Below are positions 50,730 to 58,405 of a DNA stretch of 64,000 bases, in pieces. Origin of the DNA: Polyangiaceae bacterium (lineage in GTDB: Bacteria > Myxococcota_A > Polyangia > Polyangiales > Polyangiaceae). Location: contig JAICUB010000008.1 of NCBI GenBank assembly GCA_025936045.1, positions 62,001 to 126,000 of the forward strand, given 5' to 3'. The position numbers and the translations under genes were made by a program. Every line of letters begins with the position of its first letter. The stretch's first letter is position 1. The notes below the pieces were generated by a model. That model had not been told where the DNA came from. It did not search any database and worked only from the letters and a program-made list of their open reading frames with translations.

Positions 50730-51869
50730 TCACAGCCCGAGGTCGGCTTTTTTGGCCCAAAAAGCGCCGCTTTCCGGCGGCAGCAGGTCCATCGACTTGG
50801 GCATCACGCTCACCCAGCCGGCCATCACGTCGATGACGTAGGTCTCCGTGTCGGCGCCGATGACGCCGATCGGCGGCTCGAGCTCGCGAGCTTCCGCGCG
50901 GAGCGTCACTTCGTGCACGGGCTTGACCACGCGGGGTTCGGTAGCGAGCGCGAGGTGCGGAGCGCCGTGAGTCGTCACGGCCGGCTCGGCTTGGTCGAGC
51001 GTCTCGCCGCGCGGCAGCGCCGAAAGCTCGCTCGCGAGCGCCCAGGCGTCGATCACGATGTCCGCGTGGCGCTCGACGTGCACGAAGCCGCCGCTTTGCT
51101 CGCCGCCGAAAAACAAGACGCTCGCGGCGCCGGGCGCGCGGTACACGGCGCCGACCGCCGCGCCGTTCGGTCCGTCGAGCAGCTCGAGCGCGTCCTTTTT
51201 GAGCGCGTAGCCGCGGGCGTCACCCGGCGGCGACCAAGCGGGCGGCGTGCCGGGATCGAGCGAGAGCGCGCTGCACGTCGTCCAGGCCGTGAAGGTTCGA
51301 CCGAGCGGTGCGGCCGCCGTGTGCTCGATTTTGAGCTTGTCGGGGCTCACGCCCGTGACCCTGACGCTCCGGCGCTCGCCGATGGCGATGTGGCCCGCGG
51401 CGATTGGGACGCTCGCGGTCGTGAAGAGCGGAAGGTCGCGGGCCGCGACGTAGCCGTGCAAACGAAAACTACCGAGCGCGTTGCCCGTCGTGACGCGCGC
51501 GCGCGGTGGTGACGCGAACGTGAGCTCGGTGACGGCGAGATGGGTCGCGACGCCGCTGAAACGACCAATCACGCGGCCGCCCGTGCTTTGGATGGGGGTG
51601 TTGGGTACGAACAGCGCGGTGCCGTCGAGCGCGCAGCGCCGCCCGGGTTCGCTCGGCGGCGCGGGGACGTGGCTCGGCCCCGCGCTCGGGCTCGCGCTAG
51701 CGGTCGCCGTCCGTGGGGGCAGAGGCGGCGGAGTATCGGCGGCCGGCGGCGTCCATGCCACGATGGGCCTCGGCCGTACGGGACGGTGGGCTTCCGGCGT
51801 CGTATCGCCGGCACAAGCGGCGAGGGAGCAGGCGGTCAGCGCGACGAAAGCGGCCGATCGAGCGGGCAT
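50730..51869 (-). CDS. Lipoprotein of unknown function
   Basis: A 379-residue lipoprotein ([16 protein letters not shown]; lipobox SLAAC). A Pro/Ala/Ser linker follows, then a beta-rich body: [49 protein letters not shown]-like strands ([20 protein letters not shown]). Two or three SH3-like strand groups are possible but not certain. ATG 51869 is preferred over an upstream start because it begins at the signal peptide. No partner gene is evident; purC follows 68 nt downstream. Confidence 0.6.
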   Translation of the reverse strand: MPARSAAFVALTACSLAACAGDTTPEAHRPVRPRPIVAWTPPAADTPPPLPPRTATASASPSAGPSHVPAPPSEPGRRCALDGTALFVPNTPIQSTGGRVIGRFSGVATHLAVTELTFASPPRARVTTGNALGSFRLHGYVAARDLPLFTTASVPIAAGHIAIGERRSVRVTGVSPDKLKIEHTAAAPLGRTFTAWTTCSALSLDPGTPPAWSPPGDARGYALKKDALELLDGPNGAAVGAVYRAPGAASVLFFGGEQSGGFVHVERHADIVIDAWALASELSALPRGETLDQAEPAVTTHGAPHLALATEPRVVKPVHEVTLRAEARELEPPIGVIGADTETYVIDVMAGWVSVMPKSMDLLPPESGAFWAKKADLGL

Positions 51870-51995
51870 GATGGAGTGCGCTAGATTGAGCGCCCCCGCG
51901 ACCAAAGTTCAAGCGCGCCGCGGAATCTCATCCAGGTCGTCGACGGCGATCCTGGAAGAACAGATCTTTCCCTCCGAGGCTGCGAACGCGATTGC

Positions 51996-52901
51996 ATGGT
52001 CGATCTTTCCTTTGGTACCCCGCGCAAGCTTCCCAAACCCGAGAGCCTGAGCGGGCGGGTCGGTGTGCTCGACATTGCGTTCGCCGGCGTCGGCGGACGG
52101 AGCGGCAGCTTCGAGAGCGTGACGTTGCCCTTCATTCAGGGCCTCGACGGGCGCCTGCGCGTTTGGGTCGACCATCACGATCACGATGAGCATCCGCGCT
52201 ACGCCGGCGACCCCCGCTTCGTGCTCGCCACCAAAGCGCAGCACGGCGCTTGCCCCGAGATGATCACCCCCGAGCTCGTGGAACGCATCGGCAAGCTCGA
52301 TACGATCGTGTGCCACGTCGATTTCGACGGCCTGGCGAGCGCTGCGAAATGGCTGCGTGGCGGCACGGAACCGTACGCGGGTGCCGACGACGACGCGCGC
52401 GCCGTCGACACGCGGCTCGGCACGCCGGGCCCCATAGCGCTGCGCATGGATCGCGCGCTTCGCGGGCGACCGAACGACCACGCCCTCATGGGTGTCATCG
52501 TGCGGCACCTCGCGAGCGGGCTCGAAGATGCCGCGCTGTGGGAGCCGATCGATCGCGCCGGGGAGGAGCTCGCGCCGATCGAGCGCGAGACGCGCCGCGC
52601 CGCGCAGTCGTATCGCCGCTTGCCGCCCGACGTGGCCTTCGTGGACGTGTCGGCGGGCTTTGGGCGCATCGACAAGACGCTCCTGCTCTTGCTCGGACAG
52701 GAGCGCGAGCGCGTGAGCGTCGTGCTCGACGTGAACAACGTGAGCGTCGCGGCACCTTTCGACAGCGGCCTCAATTTTCTCGAGCTTTTCGGGTTGGAAG
52801 GCGGCATGCCGACGCGCGTGTCACTGCCGCGCAAGCGCCTCGGCGACGTGCTCGCGCGCTTGCGTGTCGATCCGTCGGAAATCCCCGAGGGCGTGCGATG
52901 A
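51996..52901 (+). CDS. DHH-like phosphoesterase-related protein with unusual motif order
   Basis: A 301-residue soluble protein. It carries VWVDHHDHDEHPRYAGD (a DHH element) near residue 58 and VCHVDFDGLASAAKWLRGG near residue 105, which resembles the HxDxDG motif that normally comes first in DHH phosphoesterases. Later segments are LPPDVAFVDVSAGFGRIDKT and VVLDVNNVSVAAPFDS. The reversed order could mean a permuted domain or a chance resemblance. Metal-dependent phosphodiesterase activity is a possibility only. Its stop overlaps the HEAT-repeat gene by 4 nt. Confidence 0.5.
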   Translation: MVDLSFGTPRKLPKPESLSGRVGVLDIAFAGVGGRSGSFESVTLPFIQGLDGRLRVWVDHHDHDEHPRYAGDPRFVLATKAQHGACPEMITPELVERIGKLDTIVCHVDFDGLASAAKWLRGGTEPYAGADDDARAVDTRLGTPGPIALRMDRALRGRPNDHALMGVIVRHLASGLEDAALWEPIDRAGEELAPIERETRRAAQSYRRLPPDVAFVDVSAGFGRIDKTLLLLLGQERERVSVVLDVNNVSVAAPFDSGLNFLELFGLEGGMPTRVSLPRKRLGDVLARLRVDPSEIPEGVR

Positions 52902-55342
52902 GGCGCGCGGGCTTGGGGGCCGCGGCATGCGCGACGTTCATCGCACGCGGAGCCTACGCCGCGCCCGCTCCGCCCGCGGTGGCGCATGCGGGCGGCGGTC
53001 AGCCGGCGCTCGCCGTCGGCTTCGACACGCAGGGCGAGCTCCGCGCCGCCGTGTGCGCGGCGGCGACGTGCGGCATCGCGAACGGCGTCGCGCTGGGGCT
53101 GCCCCGCGCGTGGACGGGGCCGCGCGAAAAGACGCGCATCGCGATCGTGGGTATCGGCGGCGGGCGCCGCGTCGTGGTCGTCACGGTGCCGGGCGATCGG
53201 CCTGAAAAGCGCTTCGAAGCGGTCGTAGCGGCGCCGCTCGCGGGGAGCGCGCCGCTCGTGCTTTTCGCGGGCGCGACGGGGCTCGTCGAAGGCGAGGACG
53301 GCGAGCGGCACGGCGGCATGGTGGTCGTCGCGGGGCCCGACGAATCGGGCGCGCGCAGCGTCGCGATTGGCGAGGCGCGCGAGGACGTTTCGATCTGCGC
53401 CCGTCCGACCATCCTCGCGCCGCGTGAGGTCGATCCGCGTGACCTCTCGCTCCGCCCCGCGAAGGTCCAGCGCCTCGACGCGAACGAGCGCGCGCACGCC
53501 GTGCGGCTCACGGCCGAGCGCGTCCCCGACGGCACGCCGGCGCTTCCCACGCTCTTGCGCGCGCGCGCCGCGTCGAGCGCCGTCGGCAATCCCGCCGCAC
53601 TCACGGACGGCAACTTCGAGACGACGTGGGCCGAAGGTCGCGGCGGCTCCGGCAAAGGCGACTTCGTGCTGCTGAACGCGCCGGCCGAGCTCGCCGTCGA
53701 GGGCGTCGAGCTCGCCGTCCGGCCGCCCCAGACGACGCCGGAGCACGGCGCCGCGCCGAAGGAGCTCTGGCTCGCGACGACCAAGCAGCTCTTCGCCGTC
53801 GCCCTACCGGAAGACGCGTGGGCGCACGCGGGCGCGCGCTACCGCGTGCGTTTCCCCGCGCCGATCAAGGACGACTGCATCGCCGTCGTGCTCGAGAGCG
53901 CGTTCGACGAGCGCCCCGACGTGAACGTGACGCTCGCCGAAGTCAGCGCCGTCACGGCGCTCGCGAGCGCGAACCTCGCCGAGCTCGTGGGCGCGCTCGG
54001 CGGCGGCGGGCCGAAAGCCGAGAACGCCAAGGTCGTCTTGCGATCGCTCGGACAGCCGGCTTTCGACGCGGTAGCGAGCGGTTTCGATAAGCTCGACGAA
54101 GGCGGCCGCCGCGCGGCGCTCGAGGTGGTCGACGCCGCTCCCTGCGCGACGAGCGCGCCCGTTTACGTTTCGGCGTTTCTCGGACCGTACGACGCGCAGC
54201 GCATCCACGCGCGGGATCACCTCGCGCGTTGCGGCGCGGAGGCGGCGCCGCTGCTCGCGCCGCGGCTCGCGAAGGCTCGAGGTCGCGAGCTTTCGACGCT
54301 CGCGGACGAGCTCGCGGACATCGCGCCCGTGCAGGCCGTGGAGCTCTTCGTGCCGCTCATGGATGCGGGCGCGTTCGAGCGCCGCGCCGCGCTCCGGCAA
54401 GCGCTCGGGCGCGTCGCCGACCGTCCGGAGGCCGCGCCGGCGCTCAGGCGCGTGCTCGCCGATCCCGCGACGCCCGAGGTCGCGCTGGTCGACGTGCTGA
54501 GAGCGCTCGGCTCGCGCGTGCAGGATTTCATGCCGGAATCCGCGCACGCACTCGAACGGCTGTCGGCGCCGGCGGCCTCGCTGCGGGTTCGTTATCTGCG
54601 CGTGGCGCCGGCCGCGGAGCTCGCCGCCGCCGATCCCGCCGCGCGCTCCCTGCTCGACGCCGCGCTACTCCGCGATCCGGACGCCCACGTGCGCGCTTTT
54701 GCCGCGCACGCGGTGCGCGATTCGCGGGCGTTCCAAGCGTCGCTGCTGAGCGCGCTCGTCGATCCGGATCCGCGCGTGCGGATGGAAGCGGCGCATGCGC
54801 TCGCGGGCGCCGCGGACGGCGCGGCGACGCCCGCATTGCTCCGGGCGCTCGAGGCCGATCGCTGGCCGGCCGTGCGCGGTCTCGCGGCCGAAGCGCTCGG
54901 TTTCGCGCCGCCGTCGCCGGCGACGGACGATCGGCTGGTTCGAGCGGTCGATGACGACTCGTGGGTAGTGAAGCGGGCGGCGCTCGGAGCCCTCGGGGCG
55001 CGCGGCGCGCGCGACCATGCCGACATCGTCCTCGAACGTCTCGACGACGACGAGGAGTGGCCGGCCGTGCGCCTTTCCGCGGCGCGAGCGCTCGGGGCGC
55101 TCTGTTTCGAGCGAGCGCTCGGTTCGCTCACGAAGCACACGCGTGCGCTCGTCGACCCGCTGGCGTCCGTCGAGGACCGGGGCGTCGGCTACGCGTCGCT
55201 CGGCGCGCTGCGCGACCTCGCGCCGTCGGATCTCGCGAAACGCCTCGCGCCGTTGCTCGCCAAGAATGCGCCGCCCGGCGCGCGCGCGGCCGCCGAAGCG
55301 GCGATCCACGAACGTTCGCCGCGCTGCCGCGCGCGCATGTGA
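52898..55342 (+). CDS. Secreted HEAT-repeat protein with discoidin-like domain
   Basis: An 814-residue protein starting at ATG 52898 with a signal peptide (LGAAACATFIARGAYAAPAP). Residues about 30-190 are beta-rich. About 215-345 resembles a discoidin/F5-8C-like domain (SSAVGNPAALTDGNFETTWA, LNAPAELAVEGVELAV). From about 370 to the end there are roughly ten HEAT/PBS-lyase-like repeats (PDAHVRAFAAHAVRDSRAFQ, DPRVRMEAAHALAGAADGAA, WPAVRGLAAEALGF, EWPAVRLSAARALGAL), a protein-binding scaffold. It is coupled to the DHH-like gene by ATGA. Confidence 0.75.
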   Translation: MRRAGLGAAACATFIARGAYAAPAPPAVAHAGGGQPALAVGFDTQGELRAAVCAAATCGIANGVALGLPRAWTGPREKTRIAIVGIGGGRRVVVVTVPGDRPEKRFEAVVAAPLAGSAPLVLFAGATGLVEGEDGERHGGMVVVAGPDESGARSVAIGEAREDVSICARPTILAPREVDPRDLSLRPAKVQRLDANERAHAVRLTAERVPDGTPALPTLLRARAASSAVGNPAALTDGNFETTWAEGRGGSGKGDFVLLNAPAELAVEGVELAVRPPQTTPEHGAAPKELWLATTKQLFAVALPEDAWAHAGARYRVRFPAPIKDDCIAVVLESAFDERPDVNVTLAEVSAVTALASANLAELVGALGGGGPKAENAKVVLRSLGQPAFDAVASGFDKLDEGGRRAALEVVDAAPCATSAPVYVSAFLGPYDAQRIHARDHLARCGAEAAPLLAPRLAKARGRELSTLADELADIAPVQAVELFVPLMDAGAFERRAALRQALGRVADRPEAAPALRRVLADPATPEVALVDVLRALGSRVQDFMPESAHALERLSAPAASLRVRYLRVAPAAELAAADPAARSLLDAALLRDPDAHVRAFAAHAVRDSRAFQASLLSALVDPDPRVRMEAAHALAGAADGAATPALLRALEADRWPAVRGLAAEALGFAPPSPATDDRLVRAVDDDSWVVKRAALGALGARGARDHADIVLERLDDDEEWPAVRLSAARALGALCFERALGSLTKHTRALVDPLASVEDRGVGYASLGALRDLAPSDLAKRLAPLLAKNAPPGARAAAEAAIHERSPRCRARM

Positions 55343-55427
55343 CGCACGCACTTCCCGCACCTCGTGCCGCCGCGCGTGCGGTCCGAGCCGCCCCCAAACC
55401 AGCTCGAGCGAAGCGCCGGAGTGCCGC

Positions 55428-55871
55428 TCACTCGGCGGCGGCGAACGCCGGGTCGGTCGTGAGGGCGCGCAACACGGCGCGCACGGCCGACCGGGCCGTG
55501 GATTCCTTGCGAGCTTCTGCCTGTTTCGGCGTCGCGCCGGGTCCGATGATGCCGAGCCCGACCGGCTTGTCGTGACGCAGGGACGTTTCGACGAGCGCTC
55601 GTTGCACGACGTGCCCCATCACTTCGCCGTGCAACGTTTCGCCCTTTTCGATGCAGCCGAGAACGACGAGCGCGTCGACCTTTCGCTTCCGTAGCGTGCG
55701 TTCGGCCGCGAGCGGCGCTTCGTAACAGCCGGCGACGCGCTGCGTGGACACGATGAGCGCGCCGCCTTGCGCGGCTTCGTCCGACGCGGCGGCGAGCATG
55801 ACCTCCGTCAACTTCTCGTGAAAGTCGGCAGCAACGATCGCGAGCCTGAGCTTCTGCTTCGATTTCGCCAC
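55428..55871 (-). CDS. ribH: 6,7-dimethyl-8-ribityllumazine synthase-like protein
   Basis: A 147-residue protein from GTG 55871. Lumazine synthase features: RLAIVAADFHEKLTEVMLAA, VAGCYEAPLAAERTL (usually VPGAFELP), LVVLGCIEKGETLHGEVMGH with the catalytic His, and PVGLGIIGPGATPKQAEAR. The residues around the substrate pocket differ from the usual pattern (CYEAP, CIEKGETLHGE), so it may be a divergent paralogue. No other riboflavin gene is nearby. The GTG is chosen because TATGGT ends 6 nt before it; a GTG at 55907 would add 12 residues. Confidence 0.78.
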   Translation of the reverse strand: MAKSKQKLRLAIVAADFHEKLTEVMLAAASDEAAQGGALIVSTQRVAGCYEAPLAAERTLRKRKVDALVVLGCIEKGETLHGEVMGHVVQRALVETSLRHDKPVGLGIIGPGATPKQAEARKESTARSAVRAVLRALTTDPAFAAAE

Positions 55872-55877
55872 GCGGGC

Positions 55878-55883
55878 ACCATA
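55878..55883 (-). promoter_or_regulatory. -10-like TATGGT 6 nt before the ribH-like GTG at 55871
   Basis: Complement of 55878-55883 reads TATGGT, followed by 6 nt and the GTG. It lies in the codons of the longer possible start. Confidence 0.4.
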
Positions 55884-56012
55884 ATCGGAAAGTCGCGTCC
55901 GGAGCACCGTTCGGAAACGAGGGGATTTTCTCGGGACCGAAATTGTATGGGTGCCGCCGTACGCGACGCGCGTCGTGTGCTGCCAGCGCCGGGCGCTTCC
56001 GCCGTGACGGCG

Positions 56013-57167
56013 TTACGTGCGAAAGCTCGCGTGATAGGCGGTGTCTTCGAGCGGGAGGGCGGCCTTGGTGGGATCGAGCGGCGTCGAGCAATCGAGCATG
56101 ACGGCGAGCTCGTCGGTCCATTTGTCGGGGTGCGGGTTTTCATACGCGCCCGGATGCGGGCCGTGCGTGATGCCGGCGGGATGGTGCGAGAGGCTGCCGG
56201 CAGCGACGCCCCGTCGCGACGAGAACGCGGCGTTCGCGTAGAAGAGCACTTCGTCGACGTCGACGGACGAATGCGGATACGGAATCGGGTTCGCGTCGGG
56301 GTGAAAGTCGAGCGGCCGCGGCACGAAGCTGCAAACGAGCGCGCCGGGCGCTTCGAACGTCGCGTGCACGGGTGGCGGCAAGTGCACTTGCCCGACGCGC
56401 GCCGAAAACGACGTGATCGGCAGCACGAACGGATAGAGCGCGCCGTCCCAGCCGATCACGTCGAGCGGTGAGTGCGCGCTGCGATAACGATGCCACGCGC
56501 CGCGTCGCTTCACGACGAGGTCGCGCAGTCCTTCGTCGAGCGGGGCGACCGCCGCGGGGGCCCGAAAATCGCGGTGAGAATAGGGCGCGTCCATGCGGAG
56601 CTGCCCGCTACGGTTGCGGTACGCCGGCGGCAGCCCGAGCACGCCGGCGAACTCGAGCCAGAGCCACGCTTGCGTGAGGCCCGGCGCCGGCAGAAAGCGA
56701 TGCAGGGTGCCCTTCGGCACGCACACGTAGTCGCCGCGCTCGAACGCGACGTCGCCGAAGACGCTGCGGAGCACGCCCGCCCCTTCTTGCACGAAAAAGA
56801 GCTCGTCGCCGTCGGCGTTCGAGAAGTAGTGAGCGTCGGGGGCGATCGGCTTGAGGAATCCGATCGTCACGTCACGGTTCACGAGCAACGCGGTGCGCGC
56901 GCTCGCGCTGGTCGCTCCGTGCGGCAATTCGAGACAGCGATAATGGCGGCGCAAGAGCGCGCGGGACGGCGAGAGCTCGACCGGGTGCGGCGTCGTCTCG
57001 AGCGGCACGGGCTCGGCCTCGTGCGGCCGGTGCTGGTGATACAGGATGGAAAACGCGCCGTCGAAACCCGAACGCGTGAGGCACTCCTCGTAAATCACCG
57101 CGCCGTCGACGCGCTGGCGAAGGTGCGGTTTTTTCGGCACGTGCCCGAGCGCCCGGCGCTCGAGCAT
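56013..57167 (-). CDS. hmgA: Homogentisate 1,2-dioxygenase
   Basis: A 384-residue iron dioxygenase that opens homogentisate to maleylacetoacetate in tyrosine degradation. Conserved parts: FSILYHQHRPHEAEP, the cupin-like GDELFFVQEGAGVLRSVFGD and YVCVPKGTLHRF, FHPDANPIPYPHSSVDVDEV and the iron-site segment GSLSHHPAGITHGPHPGAYE. The ATG follows the hppD stop directly (TAGATG), so translation is coupled and the two enzymes act in sequence. It is shorter than animal enzymes (about 440) but typical of this bacterial type. Confidence 0.93.
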   Translation of the reverse strand: MLERRALGHVPKKPHLRQRVDGAVIYEECLTRSGFDGAFSILYHQHRPHEAEPVPLETTPHPVELSPSRALLRRHYRCLELPHGATSASARTALLVNRDVTIGFLKPIAPDAHYFSNADGDELFFVQEGAGVLRSVFGDVAFERGDYVCVPKGTLHRFLPAPGLTQAWLWLEFAGVLGLPPAYRNRSGQLRMDAPYSHRDFRAPAAVAPLDEGLRDLVVKRRGAWHRYRSAHSPLDVIGWDGALYPFVLPITSFSARVGQVHLPPPVHATFEAPGALVCSFVPRPLDFHPDANPIPYPHSSVDVDEVLFYANAAFSSRRGVAAGSLSHHPAGITHGPHPGAYENPHPDKWTDELAVMLDCSTPLDPTKAALPLEDTAYHASFRT

Positions 57168-58328
57168 CTAGATCGAGCTCCCGTGATTGTGATTCTGCTC
57201 TTGCTCGATGCTTTCGAAGAGCGCGCGAAAGTTGCCGGCGCCGAACCCCTGATCCCCACGGCGCTGAATGAGCTCGTAGAAGAACGGGCCGGCCTCTGCG
57301 TTGCCGTGGAGGTTCGCCGAGTCCTTCAGGAAGATTTGGAGGAGGTAGCGGCCCGGTCCGTCACCGTCGACCAAGATGCCGAGCTCCTCGAGCTCGTCCA
57401 GTCGCTCCTTGATGCTGCCGATGCCCGAGCTCCGCAGCCGTTCGGGCAGCATGCGATAGTACGCGGAGGGCGAGGGCATGAACTCGACGCCGCGGCCGCG
57501 CAGTCCGCGAACCGCGCGCGTCACGTCCCCGAGCGCGAGCGCGACGTGCTGCACGCCGTCCCCGCGATGCTCCTCGTGGAACACGTTGATCTGCGAGGCC
57601 TTGAAGTTCGGCCGATAGGGTTCGTTGTTCGCGAACTTCACGCCGCTCAGCGGGTCCCACATCACGATCGAGCGCAGGCCCGAGCCGTGCTCGTCCACGC
57701 GGTGGCTCACGTCGTCGGTGTGGAACTCGACGTGCCAGAAGCGCTCGAAGCCGAGCACGTGCTCCAGCCACAGGATCGCCGGCGCCATCGTCTCGAAGTT
57801 CGCCGTCACGTGGTCGAAGTGCGTGAAGCCGAACGCGTTGCGTCCGCCGCGTGCTTGTTCGTGACGCACGAAGCCGGGATACAGCGGGCCCGCGCCGTGG
57901 CGTTCGACGAAGCGAAAGGTCGTGTCGCCGAAGGGGGTCGTGATCAGAAAAGTTTTGACGAGCCCTTCGACGGTTTCGGTCGCGACGACCTCGTGCACGG
58001 GCGTCCCGCCGCGCCCCTCCAAGAGCTCGAACGCGCGATCGGCGCTCTCGACTTCGAGAATGATGCTGCCGATGCCGTCCGGGTGCTTCTGGAGGTAGCG
58101 GTGCGCGCGCCCGCCGACGCCGACCGGTGTCGAGCACACGACGCGACAGCCGCCCGCTTCGAACACGGACGCGCGCTGGTGCCCGCCTTCCACGAGCTCG
58201 ACGCCGCTCTCCCCGATCTCGGCGAAGTCGAGCTTCTCCGTGTAAAAGCGCCTGCTGCGCTCGAGATCGTGCACGTAGTAGTGCAGCGCCTCGATGCGCC
58301 GAATGCCGAGCGGTGCGAGCGCAGGCAT
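57168..58328 (-). CDS. hppD: 4-hydroxyphenylpyruvate dioxygenase
   Basis: A 386-residue enzyme converting 4-hydroxyphenylpyruvate to homogentisate. Two VOC modules are present (ALHYYVHDLERSRRFYTEKL; FGFTHFDHVTANFETMAPAI). Iron ligands are His in FDHV, His in DGVQHVALAL and Glu in FFYELIQRRG. The C-terminal gating helix GFGAGNFRALFESIEQEQ is intact. TATACT ends 6 nt before the ATG. It is directly followed by hmgA. Confidence 0.97.
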   Translation of the reverse strand: MPALAPLGIRRIEALHYYVHDLERSRRFYTEKLDFAEIGESGVELVEGGHQRASVFEAGGCRVVCSTPVGVGGRAHRYLQKHPDGIGSIILEVESADRAFELLEGRGGTPVHEVVATETVEGLVKTFLITTPFGDTTFRFVERHGAGPLYPGFVRHEQARGGRNAFGFTHFDHVTANFETMAPAILWLEHVLGFERFWHVEFHTDDVSHRVDEHGSGLRSIVMWDPLSGVKFANNEPYRPNFKASQINVFHEEHRGDGVQHVALALGDVTRAVRGLRGRGVEFMPSPSAYYRMLPERLRSSGIGSIKERLDELEELGILVDGDGPGRYLLQIFLKDSANLHGNAEAGPFFYELIQRRGDQGFGAGNFRALFESIEQEQNHNHGSSI

Positions 58329-58334
58329 ACGCGG

Positions 58335-58340
58335 AGTATA
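58335..58340 (-). promoter_or_regulatory. -10-like TATACT 6 nt before hppD
   Basis: TATACT matches TATAAT at 5 of 6 positions, followed by CCGCGT and the ATG: the best single example of the start pattern in this window. Confidence 0.55.
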
Positions 58341-58405
58341 CGCCGAGCGGCGCGAAGATGCCCGGATTCGCGCGCGTGGAGCTGCCCCGAACGTCCGGGG
58401 GCTCG

